NCBI GenBank assembly: GCA_043228905.1
Contig: JBHGNT010000015.1
Span: 9,486,001-9,550,000 of the forward strand
Length of the DNA: 64,000 bases
Origin: Azolla caroliniana
Lineage: Eukaryota; Polypodiophyta
Reading direction: 5' to 3'
Shown: positions 32,300 to 44,217 of the stretch, in pieces
How positions within the stretch are numbered: position 1 is the first letter of the stretch
Layout of the letters: every line of letters begins with the position of its first letter
Notes under the pieces: generated by a model
The model's input: only the letters and a program-made list of their open reading frames with translations
Told to the model about the DNA's origin: nothing
The model's database searches: none
Program-made: the position numbers and the translations under genes

Positions 32300-33388
32300 T
32301 TTAGTTTATAGACCCACTTGCATGGAAGGGCACACCGATTTTTCGATAGTTCAACCAGGTCCCAAGTCTTGTTTTGCTGAATGGAATTCATCTCTGACTC
32401 CATCGCCAGATGCCATGTGACCAAATTAGTTGATGCAGATGCTTCTTCGAATGACGTCGGTTCGCCGACGTCTGTGAAGAAGATTCCAGGAGAGTGCCTC
32501 TATGGAGGATGCGATAGTCTTTCAGATCTTCTAGGTATGACTGAGCTGGCCTGATCAGGTGTCTAGGTTGGATAGTTTGGAGCCGAAATATTCGGTTGTT
32601 CCAAATCAACTGGAGTCCACTCGGTGCTAGAGGATTCAGCTACCCGCGAAGCCGACCTCGTATTACGGGATGAGCCGTCATGAAGAGCAAGCACTTCGGA
32701 AAAGGTTACCCTTCGGACTTCGATAGGCCTTTCGGCCATCTTATGCATAGCCGACTCGTTGAACACTACGTTGGAACTTCGGACGGTTTGTCTTGCTCGG
32801 GGTCCCTGCGTCAGTATCTGATCTCGCCGTTTGGTCCATAGCCAAGGAAAATGCATTTCCTGGACCTCGGTTCGAGTTTTCGGCGATTTTCTTCGGTATG
32901 AGGGCGTATGCCTTACATCTGAAAATCCTGAGGTTATCGTAATTCGTCTTACTACCGGTCCATAATTCCTAAGGTATTCGAAGTCCTAGAGGCCTACCCG
33001 ATGACATATTGATTATGTGTATTGTCATAAGTAGGGCCTCTCCCCAAAAGGCATCCAATAATCCGGAGTGCTGGAGCATAAACACTATTCGTTCCTAAAT
33101 TGTCTGATTCATACGTTTGGCAATTCCATTTCGCTCCAAATTATGTGGTGCTGCGTATTCATGTTTGATTTTGCGCTGCCAACAAAATTTGACGAATTCT
33201 TCAGACTTAAACTCTCCCCATTGTCGGTTCGACGACATTTCAGCTTTTGACCGATCTGATTCTCTACCATGGCAAGCCATTCCTGGAAGATCGATAAGGC
33301 TCAATCTTTGGTTCTGGCTAGGTATGCCCACACCTTGCGAGTCGAATCGTCGATGAAGCTGACAAAGTACAAGCACCACCAAGACACT
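32300..33388 (-). pseudogene. Ty1/copia element E integrase to RT start
   Basis: The minus strand from 33388 reads FVSFIDDSTRKVWAYLARTKD, WLAMVENQIGQKLKC, GEFKSEEFVKFCWQRKIKHE and ERNGIAKRMNQTI (integrase core with its Glu). A linker with FNESAMHKMAE and VRRVTFSEV follows, then the RT start MESEMNSIQQNKTWDLVEL near 32300-32400. Element A inserted at 33388 inside the integrase. RT proper is missing and RNase H resumes at 31712. Confidence 0.75.
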
Positions 33389-33814
33389 TGTTAAAAATTA
33401 GGTAATTAACTAGGGTTATTTAGTATCTAATTATGTGAGTAGTTGATAACGTAATGGAAGATTATGTGATATGTGTGTGGAAGTTACACTTATGAACAAT
33501 AAATGGGGGTTGATTAACAAGAGTGTAGCTAGATAACCTTTCTCTGTATTAATACGCATCAAAATACAACGATATCCTCAATGAGGTGTATATACATCTC
33601 ATGTGCAAGGGGGTGCACATGTGTGAGGATAATATAGGTACAAATATGTAAGTCCTATGAACATGTGAGTGGAGTATCTAGAATGTATCCCACTCAAGTA
33701 CAAAATCCTATTTAAGGCTCTAAGGTCAACACACTAACTAGATTCTATCTAGGTAACTACTAAGTTACGTGGTTAACTAAATGGCTAAACTAAGTTGAGC
33801 TTGATATCTCAACA
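33389..33814 (-). repeat. 3' LTR of copia element A
   Basis: 426 bases; plus-strand ends TGTTAAAAATTAGG and GATATCTCAACA. The polypurine tract (GCTTAAGGGGGCA on the minus strand) lies directly inside at 33815-33827. About 255 bases recur in the truncated 5' LTR at 46362-46616. Confidence 0.85.
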
Positions 33815-35480
33815 TGCCCCCTTAAGCTCAAGTGTGAGGCGTCCAACATCCTTGTTGGGCTTTCGGCTTCGTCGGTTTCCGTCCGCCTCTTGGCTTTCTT
33901 CAACCTTTCCACGACAGTTTCAGTTCCTCCCCCTCAAGTCGGTGACGAAGGCTTGTAGTGTGAAATGGGTGAAGGCCGATTGCTTCCACCCATCGTGGGT
34001 CACAAGACACTTCTGTAGAGATCTCGGGCTCTTGTTCGGCCGCTACCTTCATCACGAAGGCATAATGATGGGCCATATACTCGTTGTGGCTGAGCCGAGT
34101 GACAGGATTCTTGTCTCTGGATGAGCGTCGAAGTTTTTCACTTGCCAATGTGAGTGCCTTCTTTACTCCGGGTGTACGCATGATATGTACACCAAACTCA
34201 CTATTTAGTGAGGGAGCCAACACATCCAAATCACTGTCCTCGGGTTGGTTGATTTAGTATTCGGGCATCTTACCTTTGCCTTTGTCCAATTTCGGACTTG
34301 GCCGTGATGTGCTTTGGTTGTGTGAATGCTCATGTGGGCCACTTAGCCCAGTAGAGCTTGGATTGTCCTTTGGTAATAGACTTGGTTGAATATCATCCTC
34401 CCAATTGACGTTCAACTCTTCCTTGGTCGGGTCGGATGGAGCCGAATCAAGCTTATACCATGATGCCGATTCGTCGAAAACTACATCTCAACTCACCCGA
34501 ACTGCTCGGGTCGAAGGGTTATAGCACTTGTATGCCTTTTGCTTGGATGAGTATCCTATGAGGATACATTTCTCCAACTTTGCTTCGAACTTCTGTCAAT
34601 GTTCGTTCCGGATGTGTACATTCGCAATGTCCAAACACTTTGATGTGTGACAGGATTGGTTTCCTTCCGACAAGGAGCTCGTATGGAGTTAGCTCATGCA
34701 CTCCATTAGTGGTGCACCGACTCATGAGATAAACGGCCGTGGATGCCGCTTTGGCCCAATAGAAGTTCGACATGTGCTTCTCATGTATCATTGTGTAGTG
34801 CTACCTCGAGTATGTGCCGATTCCTTCTTTCGGTGTGCGTTGGCATGAGAATTCTCTCTAGACGCCTTCACCTTGGAGCTAGGAGATGAATTCGTCGGAG
34901 AATTACTCCTTGCCTCCATCCGACCGTAGACATCGAATGTGCCAACCGATTTCATTTTCAACTTGTCTCTTGAGCTTTGAAAGTGGGAGAGCACTTCACT
35001 CTTCTTCTTCATTAGGAAGATCCATGTGTAGCGGGAGTAGTCATCAATGAAGGTGACGTAGTATTGTCATCCGCCGATCGTCGGCATTTGAGCCGGTCCC
35101 CATACATCCGAATAGATGATGTCGAGGAGGCCTTTGCTTACGTAGCTCTCCTTCGGGAATGGGAGTCGATGTTGTTTGTAGAGTTGGCATGCTTCACATA
35201 CTCGGTGGACTTGTTTCAACTCAAATGCCGGAAGTCCGATGAAGACTCCCTTTGGTTGCATCACTAGAAGCCGTTGGAGTTTATGTGGCCGATTCTCTTG
35301 TGCCACATCTCGATGTTCGTCTAAGTTTTGAGACCTTTGGCATACATAGCCGATTTCACCTCGTTTGAATCGAGAATGAACATTCGATCACCTCTCCGTC
35401 CCCTAGTTTTGAGTTGGCCATCTTTCTCAATGAAGCATCCTTCGTTGTTGAAACGAACTTGCATGCCTTGCTCCATGATT
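33815..35480 (-). pseudogene. copia element A integrase and linker, RT deleted
   Basis: Minus strand: pre-integrase and zinc-binding HKLQRLLVMQPK, FELKQVHRVCEACQLYKQHR and SDVWGPAQ at 35067-35306. Broken integrase core follows near 34800-35060, YWAKAASTAVYLMSRC and TPYELLVGRKP at 34519-34791, then a linker ending in NEYMAHHYAFVMK (33900-34229). RT and RNase H are absent: the sequence goes from linker straight to polypurine tract and LTR within about 90 bases. Confidence 0.8.
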
Positions 35481-36174
35481 TGGCCGACCTAGACCAAAGT
35501 CTTTGTTATTGTCCGTACATGCAAGATATTCTTGATGCAATTGTTTTGTCCGTCGTTGTTGATGTGCCAAATGGGATGTGTGATGTCTCTATGTAACCGG
35601 GTCCTTAGGTCACGAAACCACTTTTGGTGTGACGTCATATGATGTGAGGTGTCAGAGTCGACAAACCACACGTCTTCCGAGTTGGAGGTGCTTGTGGAGT
35701 CGAAGGCCGTCATAGAGTTCGCTCTATGTCTCATTACGAATAGCCCACCATAGTCTTCATATTCGGAGTTGGTGGCATAATTTGTGAGGTGTCAGCTTGT
35801 CGAAGCCGACTCACATCTCTTCTTTCGGCACTCCTCTTCGTGGTGGCCGATTTTGCCGCAATAGTTGCAAGTAGCGGGCCTCGTTTGCCGACCTTGTTTG
35901 GCATGGAAGCTCCCCCTTCTTCTGAAGGTTCCTTGATGGCTTCCATCTTGTTGTCGAAGGTTTAAGTTCCCTTTGTGAGATGGGTCGACTCGACCTCTTC
36001 TACCGCCTCGACCTCGTCCTCGGCCACAGTCCGAATTCGAGAAGAACATTTGTCCTTCTGACATCTTGGTCTTGGTTCGGACATGGTTCTCTTCGACCAA
36101 TAACATTGATTGGAGGTCGAAGAATGAAGTAGGGTTTTCTCTCACTAAGATAGTTGTCATTATGGGGTTGAACC
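35481..36174 (-). pseudogene. copia element A protease and gag C-terminus
   Basis: Minus strand: gag end RENPTSFFDLQSMLLVEENH, a Gly/Arg-rich stretch, and CCHC knuckle CNYCGKIGHHEEECRKK near 35810-35870. The protease start DVWFVDSDTSHHMTS (35489-35734) has DSDTSHH where DSGASHH is usual, so the active-site glycine is changed. The hAT-like element interrupts gag at 36174. Confidence 0.8.
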
Positions 36175-36383
36175 TAGGGATCAACAATGGCTCGACTCAA
36201 GCCTAAACCAGTTTAAACCATCTTAGCGGCTCGTCTCGGCTCAAGCTTGAGCTTCACTAAACGGTTTGAGCTCGGTTTGGCTTGGCTTGAGCCTTGCCAA
36301 ACCGGTTACGTCGTTTAAGTTGTTTATGTGGTTTACTAGTTAGGTTGAAGAAAAACTTCAAAGTTAAAAATTAGTTAGAAACT

Positions 36384-36447
36384 TGAGAGAGAGAGAGAGA
36401 GACTACACAAACAAGGAGGGATAGATAGATAGATAGATAGATAGATT
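36384..36447. repeat. (GA)n and (ATAG)n tracts at the LINE 3' end
   Basis: GAGAGAGAGAGAGAGA at 36384-36402 and about six ATAG units at 36421-36446. The second tract probably marks the simple-repeat tail of the LINE. Confidence 0.7.
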
Positions 36448-38705
36448 ATATTATCGTCTTTGGAGGTCAAATACGACCTATGAGACCAAAAATATTACAT
36501 TTCACATGATACGTGTGAAAGTGAGTAGTGACTCTCGATGTTCAAGAACTTTACCAATTAGTGTTGAAATCGAGATTGCACATAATGGTTGTGAGAGGAA
36601 TTCATGCAAAGATTGGGCTCGGTCGAAGAGATGTGGAAAGCATGGTCGAAGATGATCAAAGGCAAAGCATTGTATCAAAGTGTGATACTCAAACTTGCGA
36701 ACTTGTTTAGGCCAAAGTGTGCATAACCGACCACTCTCATCACTTGTGCCCCAATGCCCTGTTTCACATCGCAATGCATGTGAGCTAAGTCGCATGGAAG
36801 CAATGGTTCGAATGGCAGATAACAGTATGGGCTCTAACATGTATCGATGTGTACGATTTCCGCGTTCCGCAAAGAATATGGTTTTGTAGTTAGGTGCAAC
36901 ATGTGTAGTATAATGTGTGATGCGCGAGCCTCCACATTTTTCTCATGTCATGATACATTGGCATTGCAAAAGGGCCTCATTTACAGAGGAATCTAATGAT
37001 GCATCATGAAGCAAGTGTCTCGCATCCCATCTACCAAACCATTTTTCTATATCTTGCATCCAACCGGAACACAAAAATTTGCTTTGCGTCTTTTTAGATC
37101 TTTTTGCTTGCTTCCCAAGCAATTCTAGGAAGTCGATGTGAGGGACTTTTTTGAACCTTAAGCATGTATTCAACAACCCTTTCCATGGCCATGATCTCAA
37201 TGGGAAGCAATCCCGTCTCAAGGAGGAGGAGGGTGTAGGGCGTTTGTTTCTTAACTTGTAGAAACTTTGTAAGAAAATGTTTTTGGACATTTTCAAACTC
37301 TTTCCACATAGATTTAGGGATGCTACCACCCCATACTTCCACCCCATAGAGAAGAACCGGTGTCACCAAAGTGTCGAAAAGATATTTCTTGAGGATCCAA
37401 CACTTAATATCTCCAAGATTGCATGTGTTCTCAAATGCATAGTATGCTCGCTTACCCGCCCCTAAGCGGCATGTAGCACATTCATTCAATCTATGATTTG
37501 AAGGAACTTCAAGGCCAAGATATTTGAAGCTTTCCACACATTCAAGTGGGTCATTGTTGTACATAATGCATGGTTTATCTCTTTTTTGGCTCTTCACAAG
37601 CATAATCTTTGTTTTAGAGCTATTGACACTTAATTTAGTATGCATGCAAAAAATTTCCAATGCCTTCATAAGCTTTTGTGCATCTCCTAAAGTATTTGCA
37701 AAAAGCACTACATCATCTGCATATAGCAAAAGCATAATCACAACATTCCCAATGGCAACTTCGTCAACACATTCTTCCTTTGCAAACTTGGTAACCATTT
37801 CTTCCAATTCATCAATGCATAGAACAAATAGTGTTGGTGAGAGTAGGCATCCTTGCTTAACACCAATAGTGCTTTTGAAAAAATCTGAAAGTTTATCTCT
37901 CATGCGCACACAACAATATAACCTTCTCATAAATTCGGGAAATTGCAAGCATATATTCACTTGGCACCTCAAGTTCTTCCATTCGCCTCCAAAGATGCTC
38001 ACGAGGTACCATATCAAAAGCTTTCTTGAAGTCTACAAAGCAACAATATAAACCTTTACCTCTCAGGCGACTTTCCTCCATTACTACTCGAAGGGTGATA
38101 AGGTGATCAATGGTGCTATGGTGTTTCCGAAAACCAGCTTGTCCATAAGATCTCTTACCTTTTTTTTCAGCCCATACACTTATCTTTGATTCCATTATAC
38201 ATCCAAATAGTTTTGCCATTAATGAGCCAACCATGATGGTTCGATAGTTGTTTACATTATTTATATCTCCACCTTTATGTAAAGGTTTGATCAAATTTGT
38301 AATCCAATCGTACGACATACCATCTTGCAATGCATAATTAAACATATCGCTTATCCATATATGTGCTTCCTTTCCCGTCCATTTGAGCATTTCAGTCTTT
38401 ATACATTGAAGATCACTTGCCTTTCAAGAGGCCAATTTCCTAAGTCCTATGCATATATCTTCAATTGTAAAGAAGGGAGGCATATGTGAAAGAGAACCAT
38501 AACACATCATCTTTCCGGCAAGAGATAACTCATATAACCTCTTACAATGCATAGACAAGTTGTGAAGAGTTAAGTCACCATAACTCTCAACACGTTTCCC
38601 CTTTAGATTTCCCCAAAATTTAGCACATGCATGTGCTTTCTCTTGCGTTTGAATAAATTGTTGAGTAACTTCCCATATTCTTCTCTTTCTTTGAATACTA
38701 CATAG
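36448..38705 (-). pseudogene. 5'-truncated LINE inside the hAT-like element
   Basis: Minus strand: upstream RT helices (NLKGKRVESYGDLTLHNLSM), then ITNLIKPLHKGGDINNVNNY, LYCCFVDFKKAFDMVPREHL and IGVKQGCLLSPTLFVLCIDEL. The active site is LLLYADDVVLFANT, followed by FKYLGLEVPSN and the C-terminal domain to about 36500 (CFAFDHLRPCFPHLFD). The RT is split into two frames near 37895-38017. The endonuclease is absent. At the 3' end lies (ATAG)n on the plus strand (36420-36446), a plausible LINE tail. Confidence 0.85.
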
Positions 38706-38956
38706 TGGATCATCTGAGAGGGAGTGAGAGAGAGAGGGAGGTAGGGAGGGAGAGAGGGAGGGAGGGAGGTTTCCTAACCGGTTTCAAAGTCAGTTCCCAA
38801 ACTGGTTCACAAACCGGTTTAGGCCAAACCAGTGTAGGGATCGGTTTGGTTTGGTTTGGTTTAGGTTTGAGAACCCCAAAACAATTTAGGCTAAACCGGT
38901 TTGGTTTGGATAAGTCCAAACCGGTTAAGCCTATACCGAACCATTGTCGATCCCTA
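38706..38956. repeat. purine tract and subterminal repeats of the hAT-like element
   Basis: 38716-38770 is a GGGAG/GAGAG tract. 38775-38940 holds many AAACCGGTTT and TTTGGTTTGG units, which are subterminal repeats of the hAT-like end. Confidence 0.6.
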
Positions 38957-39138
38957 GTCGAACCAATGTGCGAGGCCGCCCAAGCATAATTGAACCATCT
39001 CGTCTTCGTCGTTGATTGAGCCAAGTGAGTCGCAAATGCTCTTGATCTTGGCGGTTTAGTCCGACATGAGCATATTTTTTTGTTGTATGTTGTTCAACTC
39101 TTGCCAGAGTTGAAGGTTGCAGGATGTCGTGTTGGCGG
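38957..39138 (-). pseudogene. copia element A gag, middle segment
   Basis: Minus strand NTTSCNLQLWQELNNIQQKN followed by MSD and a DEDEMVQLCLGGLAHW-like run: the UBN2 part of copia gag. It lies between the hAT-like element on its left and gypsy B on its right, and continues into 36174 and 45147 when these are removed. Confidence 0.8.
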
Positions 39139-40049
39139 TGTCAAGAAGATTGTGGTTGTGTGTCGCAACCGCCGGGGTTCTGTGACTCGGGGATGATCGG
39201 GGTGAAAACGCATAATCGCAGATGGTGCAATGACAAGAAGCAGAGAAGGCAAGATAAATGTGACGTTGTCGCGAAAAGAATTTTATTTGTAAAACAACCA
39301 CTTACAATATTTATTTGCCAAAAGTTACCTGGCAAGACTTGAACTTGCAAACTCTATTTTGAGAAGAAACGTTTGTGATAGACCACTTCAATCTCTTTGG
39401 TTTCTATTTAATTGTCTTCTCTTTCACTTTATATATACTAAATTTATATTACAAAATTTGATTACCAAAAGAAGTTATTCTAAGAGGATTCAAACTCACA
39501 ACCTTTTGTTTACAAGGAGACATTTGAGATATAATTTTGTTCTACTTCTTTTCTTTTCTTTAAATCTTGTCTTGATTTCTGCAGGCCACCATCTTCTTTG
39601 GCGAGCTTTGCATCTTACACCCACACGAGTTTGTTGACTCACTTTTCCTTTCTCCTCTTCTTCCTCTTCTCCTCCTTTGCCCCATTCTCTTTAGCCACCA
39701 TAGGTGTGGCTTATATAGGGTGGTCAACCGCCCTACCACCCTCTTGAGGCGGTTGTATTTTTATTTATTTCTTTTCTTTATTTATTATTTATTTATTTAT
39801 TGATGCTACAATTCAATTTTATAGTTCTATATTTGAGAAATTATAGAAATAGCCCTCATTTAATTTTGACATAATTACATTTGTGTCCAAGTAACATTAA
39901 TCCTTCCGAAGCTTGTATCTTGGGCTTCTGAACTCCAATTCACGAACCAAAAATTCATTCATGCTCCTTGTCATAAGCTCCTGATGGGAAATGTACTTCT
40001 ATAGATTTTTGACATTGTTTTCACATCGTGAAGTGTCAACTTCACGACA
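39139..40049 (-). repeat. 3' LTR of gypsy element B
   Basis: 911 bases, plus-strand ends TGTCAAGAAGATTG and TTCACGACA; repeated at 44218-45146. A polypurine tract (AGAGGGGGTGGG, minus strand) lies at 40050-40063. Two tRNA-like B-box runs occur within it on the minus strand (GTTCAAGTCTTGCC near 39330; GTTTGAATCC near 39485). Confidence 0.9.
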
Positions 40050-40063
40050 CCCACCCCCTCTAA

Positions 40064-41215
40064 ACTTGCACACCTATGGGCGAGTTCACACCACTTCATT
40101 TTGATCCTCTTCGAAAAATTCTTCATCCTCATTTACTATGAAACTAGGTTCGGTGTCTTCTCTTCTTTGAAAAATCTTTATTCTTTTTCCCGCAATCGGC
40201 GTCTGTATCTCAGTCCCATCCAACTCGTTCAGGTAGTAGGTAGCCTTATCAGTCACCTTCCATACTTCGTAAGGCCCAAACCACCGTTTTGCGAACTTCC
40301 TCATTGTACTATACTGGTTCTCGAGGCTACTATCCAGTACCAACACCCAGTCTCCTTCTTGAATCTTTCGTGGTCTTAATTTGTTTACTTTGTCAAATCT
40401 TGCTTTGTTCTTTATCCGAGCTTCCTTCAATTTCTCAGCAGCCTTTTCTACATCTTCTGCTTGACATTGTAGTTGTCGGATATGGACTGCTAGCAAGTCT
40501 TCTCTACTCATCTCTGACTCCCATGGTAGCATTGCCCATGTAGCAATCTTCTCTTCAATCAACATCATCGGCCTTTGTCTTGTCATGAGCTCTATCGGCA
40601 TATATCCTGTCACCGAATTGTGTGTGGTCCTATCTACCCACAATGCATATGGCAAGACCTTCGGCCAATTACCTACTTTGCCTTTACATGCTTTTGCAAG
40701 TGCTTTAACTATCGGGCTATGACCTCTTTCTATCTTTCTATTTGCCTCAAGATTATATGCAGTTGTCAATGATAACCGAACCAATTCTATCAAAGAACTC
40801 TCTTGCTTCATCAGAATTGAGCTCACTTCTCTCAGTCACTATCTTCCCTATACACCCATACCTACATATTATATCCTCTAATATGAATTGACATACTGCC
40901 GATGTGGTCTTCAATCTTAGTGCTCTTCCTTCAACTTGATTTGTAAGGTCTTCTCTAGCAAGTACCAAGAACTTCTTTTGACTGGCCCCCATTGGCATTG
41001 CCACTATATCAACCATCCACTTGTAATGTATAGCAGGCGAATAGGTCAGGTGCAACTCATCTATATGCTTAATGTTGGAGTAGATTTGACAGGTTGGGCA
41101 TGTCTCGACATACCTCTTGATTTTGTTGTAGAATCCTGGCCACCAATATCTTTCCTTTATTTTACTAAACGTTGCCTAGACTCCACGGTGTCCAGCCCAC
41201 TCCCTATCATGTAAT
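40064..41215 (-). pseudogene. gypsy element B integrase
   Basis: Minus strand: zinc-finger segment near 41050-41200, MHLTYSPAIHYKWMVDIVAM (first Asp), IICRYGCIGKIVTERSELNS (second Asp position now Glu) and TAYNLEANRKIERGHSPIVK (Glu). WVDRTTHNSVTGYMPIELM and the C-terminal KLRPRKIQEGDWVLVLDSSL, WFGPYEVWKVTDKATYYLNE follow. Two ORFs overlap in different frames at about 40760-40826, so it is disrupted. No chromodomain seen; the end is acidic. Confidence 0.85.
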
Positions 41216-41807
41216 TCCTTTAATATCTGCTCCCGCTGCACTTGGTCACAGATAACCCGTTGTGGATTTCCCATTTTATAATTTGGGTGCTTCCAAAGGT
41301 AACTTTTGTGCAAGAAAAATCAGTGTGCCTTCTTTCAGAAATTTGAGAAGTTTCTCCCACTCCAAGTTCCTTCCTTCCATGGTGCTTGTAGATACTTCCC
41401 GATTTCCTTAAACTCTTCATTTACTCTTCTTCTTTAAACTCATGTTCTTCATGTGGATCACCCCCTCTAATTGCATTTATGACCAAAGTTGATTCTTCTT
41501 CGTCGCTATCTGATTCTGCCACTTCCTCTTTTTCATATTTTGCTCTGGATAACATATCAGCCATTGCATTCTTCTGAATCTATCATACCTCCACCTTGTA
41601 ATTCTTTTTCTATTTTTTGGAATTTCTTTCCTTTGAAATCTTCTATTATAGTTGCGCCATCTACCGACGCAACATATAATTTACCTTTATCTTCAATGTT
41701 ATGAAGGGCCTGCTCTAGAAATCCTGTACGAAATCCCCCACATCTCGTAGTGGATGATCTCATAGATTCTCCTTATTCCTCTCATGATTTGGTCGAACAG
41801 TAAGGAA
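41216..41807 (-). pseudogene. gypsy element B remnant around the deleted RT
   Basis: Minus-strand pieces KKNAMADMLSRAKYEKEEVA near 41500-41580 are the very end of RNase H, followed by an acidic linker. The piece at 41557-41763 (GKLYVASVDGATIIEDFKGK) lies between protease and that end. The RT palm and most of RNase H are not present, so roughly 1.2-1.5 kb is deleted relative to a full gypsy pol. Confidence 0.65.
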
Positions 41808-42290
41808 CTATACCGACCTCTTCCCATCTTGGCTTTGAATCCTAGCAAAAGCCGCTCCATTATCAATGACTTTAGTCTCCATACGCACTGCTATGATGTA
41901 TGTTTGCCCTAGGATTACTGAATAAAATGACCTCTCTTGGACGAAGAAGTTTTGATCTATTGACACGTCCCCAAATGTAACTTTAATATTTGGGCATGCG
42001 CCACATAAATCCTCCACGATCTCAGTCATTGCTCTCACCTTCCAACCATGGTTCCTTTCTATTGGCCATCTCCCACGATTGTAAAAATCAGACGATATGA
42101 TATTTATCTCGAAGCCATGGTCGATGAGTGCCACACATGGTTCCATCTGATCTCCAATTTTGACTGGAGCCTCGGTTGTCACCCGGGCCCAGTGTGTGTG
42201 TGTGTGTAATGGCTTCGTTCCTCTTCATGACTACATTGTGTGTCACCACTCCGTACCCCGGCTAACAATGTAGTCTCCATATCTCGGAGC
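41808..42290 (-). pseudogene. gypsy element B protease
   Basis: Minus strand: APVKIGDQMEPCVALIDHGF, EINIISSDFYNRG, KVTFGDVSIDQNFFVQE and SVILGQTYIIAVRME. The fold matches a retropepsin-like protease with active-site D-H-G instead of D-S/T-G. The N-terminal part is duplicated just upstream. Confidence 0.75.
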
Positions 42291-42457
42291 CATGGTCGAT
42301 GAGTGCCACACATGGTTCCATCTGATCTCCAATTTTGACTGGAGCCTCGGTTGTCACCCGGGCCCAGTGTGTGTGTGTGTAATGGCTTCGTTCCTCTTCA
42401 TGACTACATTGTGTGTCACCACTCCGTACCCCGGCTAACAATGTAGTCTCCATATCT
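42106..42457. repeat. ~175-bp tandem duplication over the protease start
   Basis: The block beginning CCATGGTCGATGAGTGCC at 42115 recurs at 42290 and both continue to AATGTAGTCTCCATATCT. The copies differ by one TG unit in the (GT)n run and a few bases. It repeats the codons around ALIDHG and puts the copies out of register. Confidence 0.9.
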
Positions 42458-43356
42458 TCATCTTCCTCTTGTATCATGACGGTATTTACTCCACCCGTTT
42501 CTTCAACCACTTGTCTTTTCCTCTGAATCACATCAATGATCACTTCATGAAATTCCTTCTTCGCGATCCCTAGTACTTCTCGGAGTGTTAACTCAACTTT
42601 ACTATCGAGAATCCTTGATTCAAGCACATGCTTTAGGTCAGTGGATGTTTCGATGTCAGAGGCGAGTTTGAATGACGGGGCTATCTTTTGATTACCTTTG
42701 TCTTCTTTCATCGTCTCCGCAGCAACTCGTTCAGTTTCTCGTCTTTTTTGTTCTCGGGTCTCAGGTTTTCTAGAAGGTCCCGCTTCTTTAGTTCTCCTTC
42801 GTTTTTCTTCGACTGTCACCTCGTGGGCATTCACCCCTGCTATCTTGGCGATCGCAATGAGTGAATCTACTGGGTCATTCCACCCAGTACTACTCCTTAT
42901 CTCGTCACCAACCTTTCGTAAGTCATGTGGCTGGACTCTTTTGTCAATAGCGGACTTTATCACTTTTCCCCAAAATCTTGATCCAATCTAGGGATCATCG
43001 ATCTTCAATCCGGAAGTAATCGAAAAGTACATTGCCTCAACATTCTTTGACTCTTCGTCCTCCATCACTTTCTTCATCCCACCTTTGCTGAAGTTGGTTT
43101 TTAGGGGTTGTCGGGTCTCCGAGGAGTGGATTCTCCCATTTTGATAGAAGATAAGATTTCTTTCTAATGCTTCCATATGGCTCTGACAATCCCTTTTTTG
43201 GTGCTCCACGCTATTGCACCATATGCATCAGCGGACGAATTCACCCTTTTCTCCTTCATTGGGCTTTTGACGAACACCTGAGCTTTCACCCTTCTCAAGT
43301 TTTGTGAACTTGAGTTGTAGATCCCGCATTCCCTTTATCAGTTCATCAATCGCAGA
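42458..43356 (-). pseudogene. gypsy element B gag-protease linker
   Basis: Minus strand: FYQNGRIHSSETRQPLKTNF and MEHQKRDCQSHMEALERN (42988-43209) with a CxxC..H..C-like run near 43200-43230. VQPHDLRKVGDEIRSSTGW, ESRILDSKVELTLREVLGIA and KRKQVVEETGGVNTVMIQEE follow in 42262-42963. Charged linker of the gag-pol polyprotein; several stops near 42965-42990. Confidence 0.65.
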
Positions 43357-44172
43357 TTATGGCTCCTTCCCTTTGCTATCATCCGTTCGAGTTCCTGATT
43401 CTTGTTTTGGATGTTCTCTGGCTGTTGTCTTTATTCTATTGTCATAGCCATCCTCTATCCTTAGCGCCCTCCTTCTTAGTACTCGACAAGCCTCGAGTAC
43501 TTCCGCCCAATCGGACACCAAACCGGTTGTGCTTGTCCAGTCTTCAAGAAGGATGGTCATATATTTTCTAAAAGATTTATCTACCGCTCGGACGAATAAA
43601 TCCACCTTCTCTAATTGTAGTAGTTCTCGGTCTCTTACCGAGAGCTCATTATATCTTTTCTCAAACTCTCTCAGCAATTCTGAAACTGAGAGTCCTTTAC
43701 CCCCTTTCTCGGTCCATTCGAGAAAGCTCTTCTTTGACATTCGGGTCCGGTCGTCTAACATGTATTCATCAAGCAATGCTTGACGGAACACAACCCAATC
43801 TTCACGGAATCTCTCCGATAATTCCGTTACCCTAGCTCGGACATCAAGTGTGCATACCCGATTGATGTGCGAGACCATTTGTTCTCCGATTGCCCCTCTA
43901 TTAACCATCTCGTATTCGTAGACCTCAAGGAACTGAGTGACGTCCTCACCATTAAATTTGCTTATCCTCTCGATGACTGTTTGTATGGTGAGCGTTAACT
44001 CACTTTCCATCCGGTTCATTGCACTTTGCTCTTGAAGCATCTGATTCATCATCATCATCATGAAACTTGCCATCTCTTCATTGAAGCCCTTGTTTGCCAT
44101 CTCTGTGTTGGCACCTTTATCCACCATTTTCTTTGATTTTCCGACCTTCTCTTTGTAACACTTTAACTCCAA
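43357..44172 (-). pseudogene. gypsy element B gag
   Basis: A 271-codon open minus-strand frame. A basic, Met-rich N-terminus (MMMMMNQMLQEQSAMNRME) is followed by a capsid segment ISKFNGEDVTQFLEVYEYEM, SHINRVCTLDVRARVTELSE, DWVVFRQALLDEYM, KSFLEWTEKGGKGLSVSELL and LDWTSTTGLVSDWAEVLEAC-like residues. It lies just inside the 5' LTR in the expected place. The frame is intact but the rest of the element is not. gag similar in type to 14788-15272. Confidence 0.8.
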
Positions 44173-44217
44173 AACTCCCCTTGTCGATGAAACTTCATGT
44201 TGGGTTCACTAAATTTG
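44173..44217 (-). promoter_or_regulatory. leader of gypsy element B with probable primer site
   Basis: Only ~45 bases separate LTR and gag. Minus strand ATTTAGTGAACCCAACATGA right after the LTR is the expected primer-binding position; the tRNA is not identifiable with confidence. Confidence 0.35.

Larger units (their letters stand above)
36175..38956. mobile_element. hAT-like non-autonomous transposon carrying a LINE
   Basis: Terminal inverted repeats TAGGGATCAACAATGG (36175-36190) and CCATTGTCGATCCCTA (38941-38956) are flanked by 8-base duplications GTTGAACC (36167-36174) and GTCGAACC (38957-38964, one mismatch). An 8-base duplication with TAGGG-type ends is the mark of the hAT superfamily. 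Subterminal repeats of AAACCGGTTT/GGTTTGG follow inside both ends. No transposase is seen; most of the inside is LINE. The copia gag reading resumes on both sides, confirming an insertion. Confidence 0.75.
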
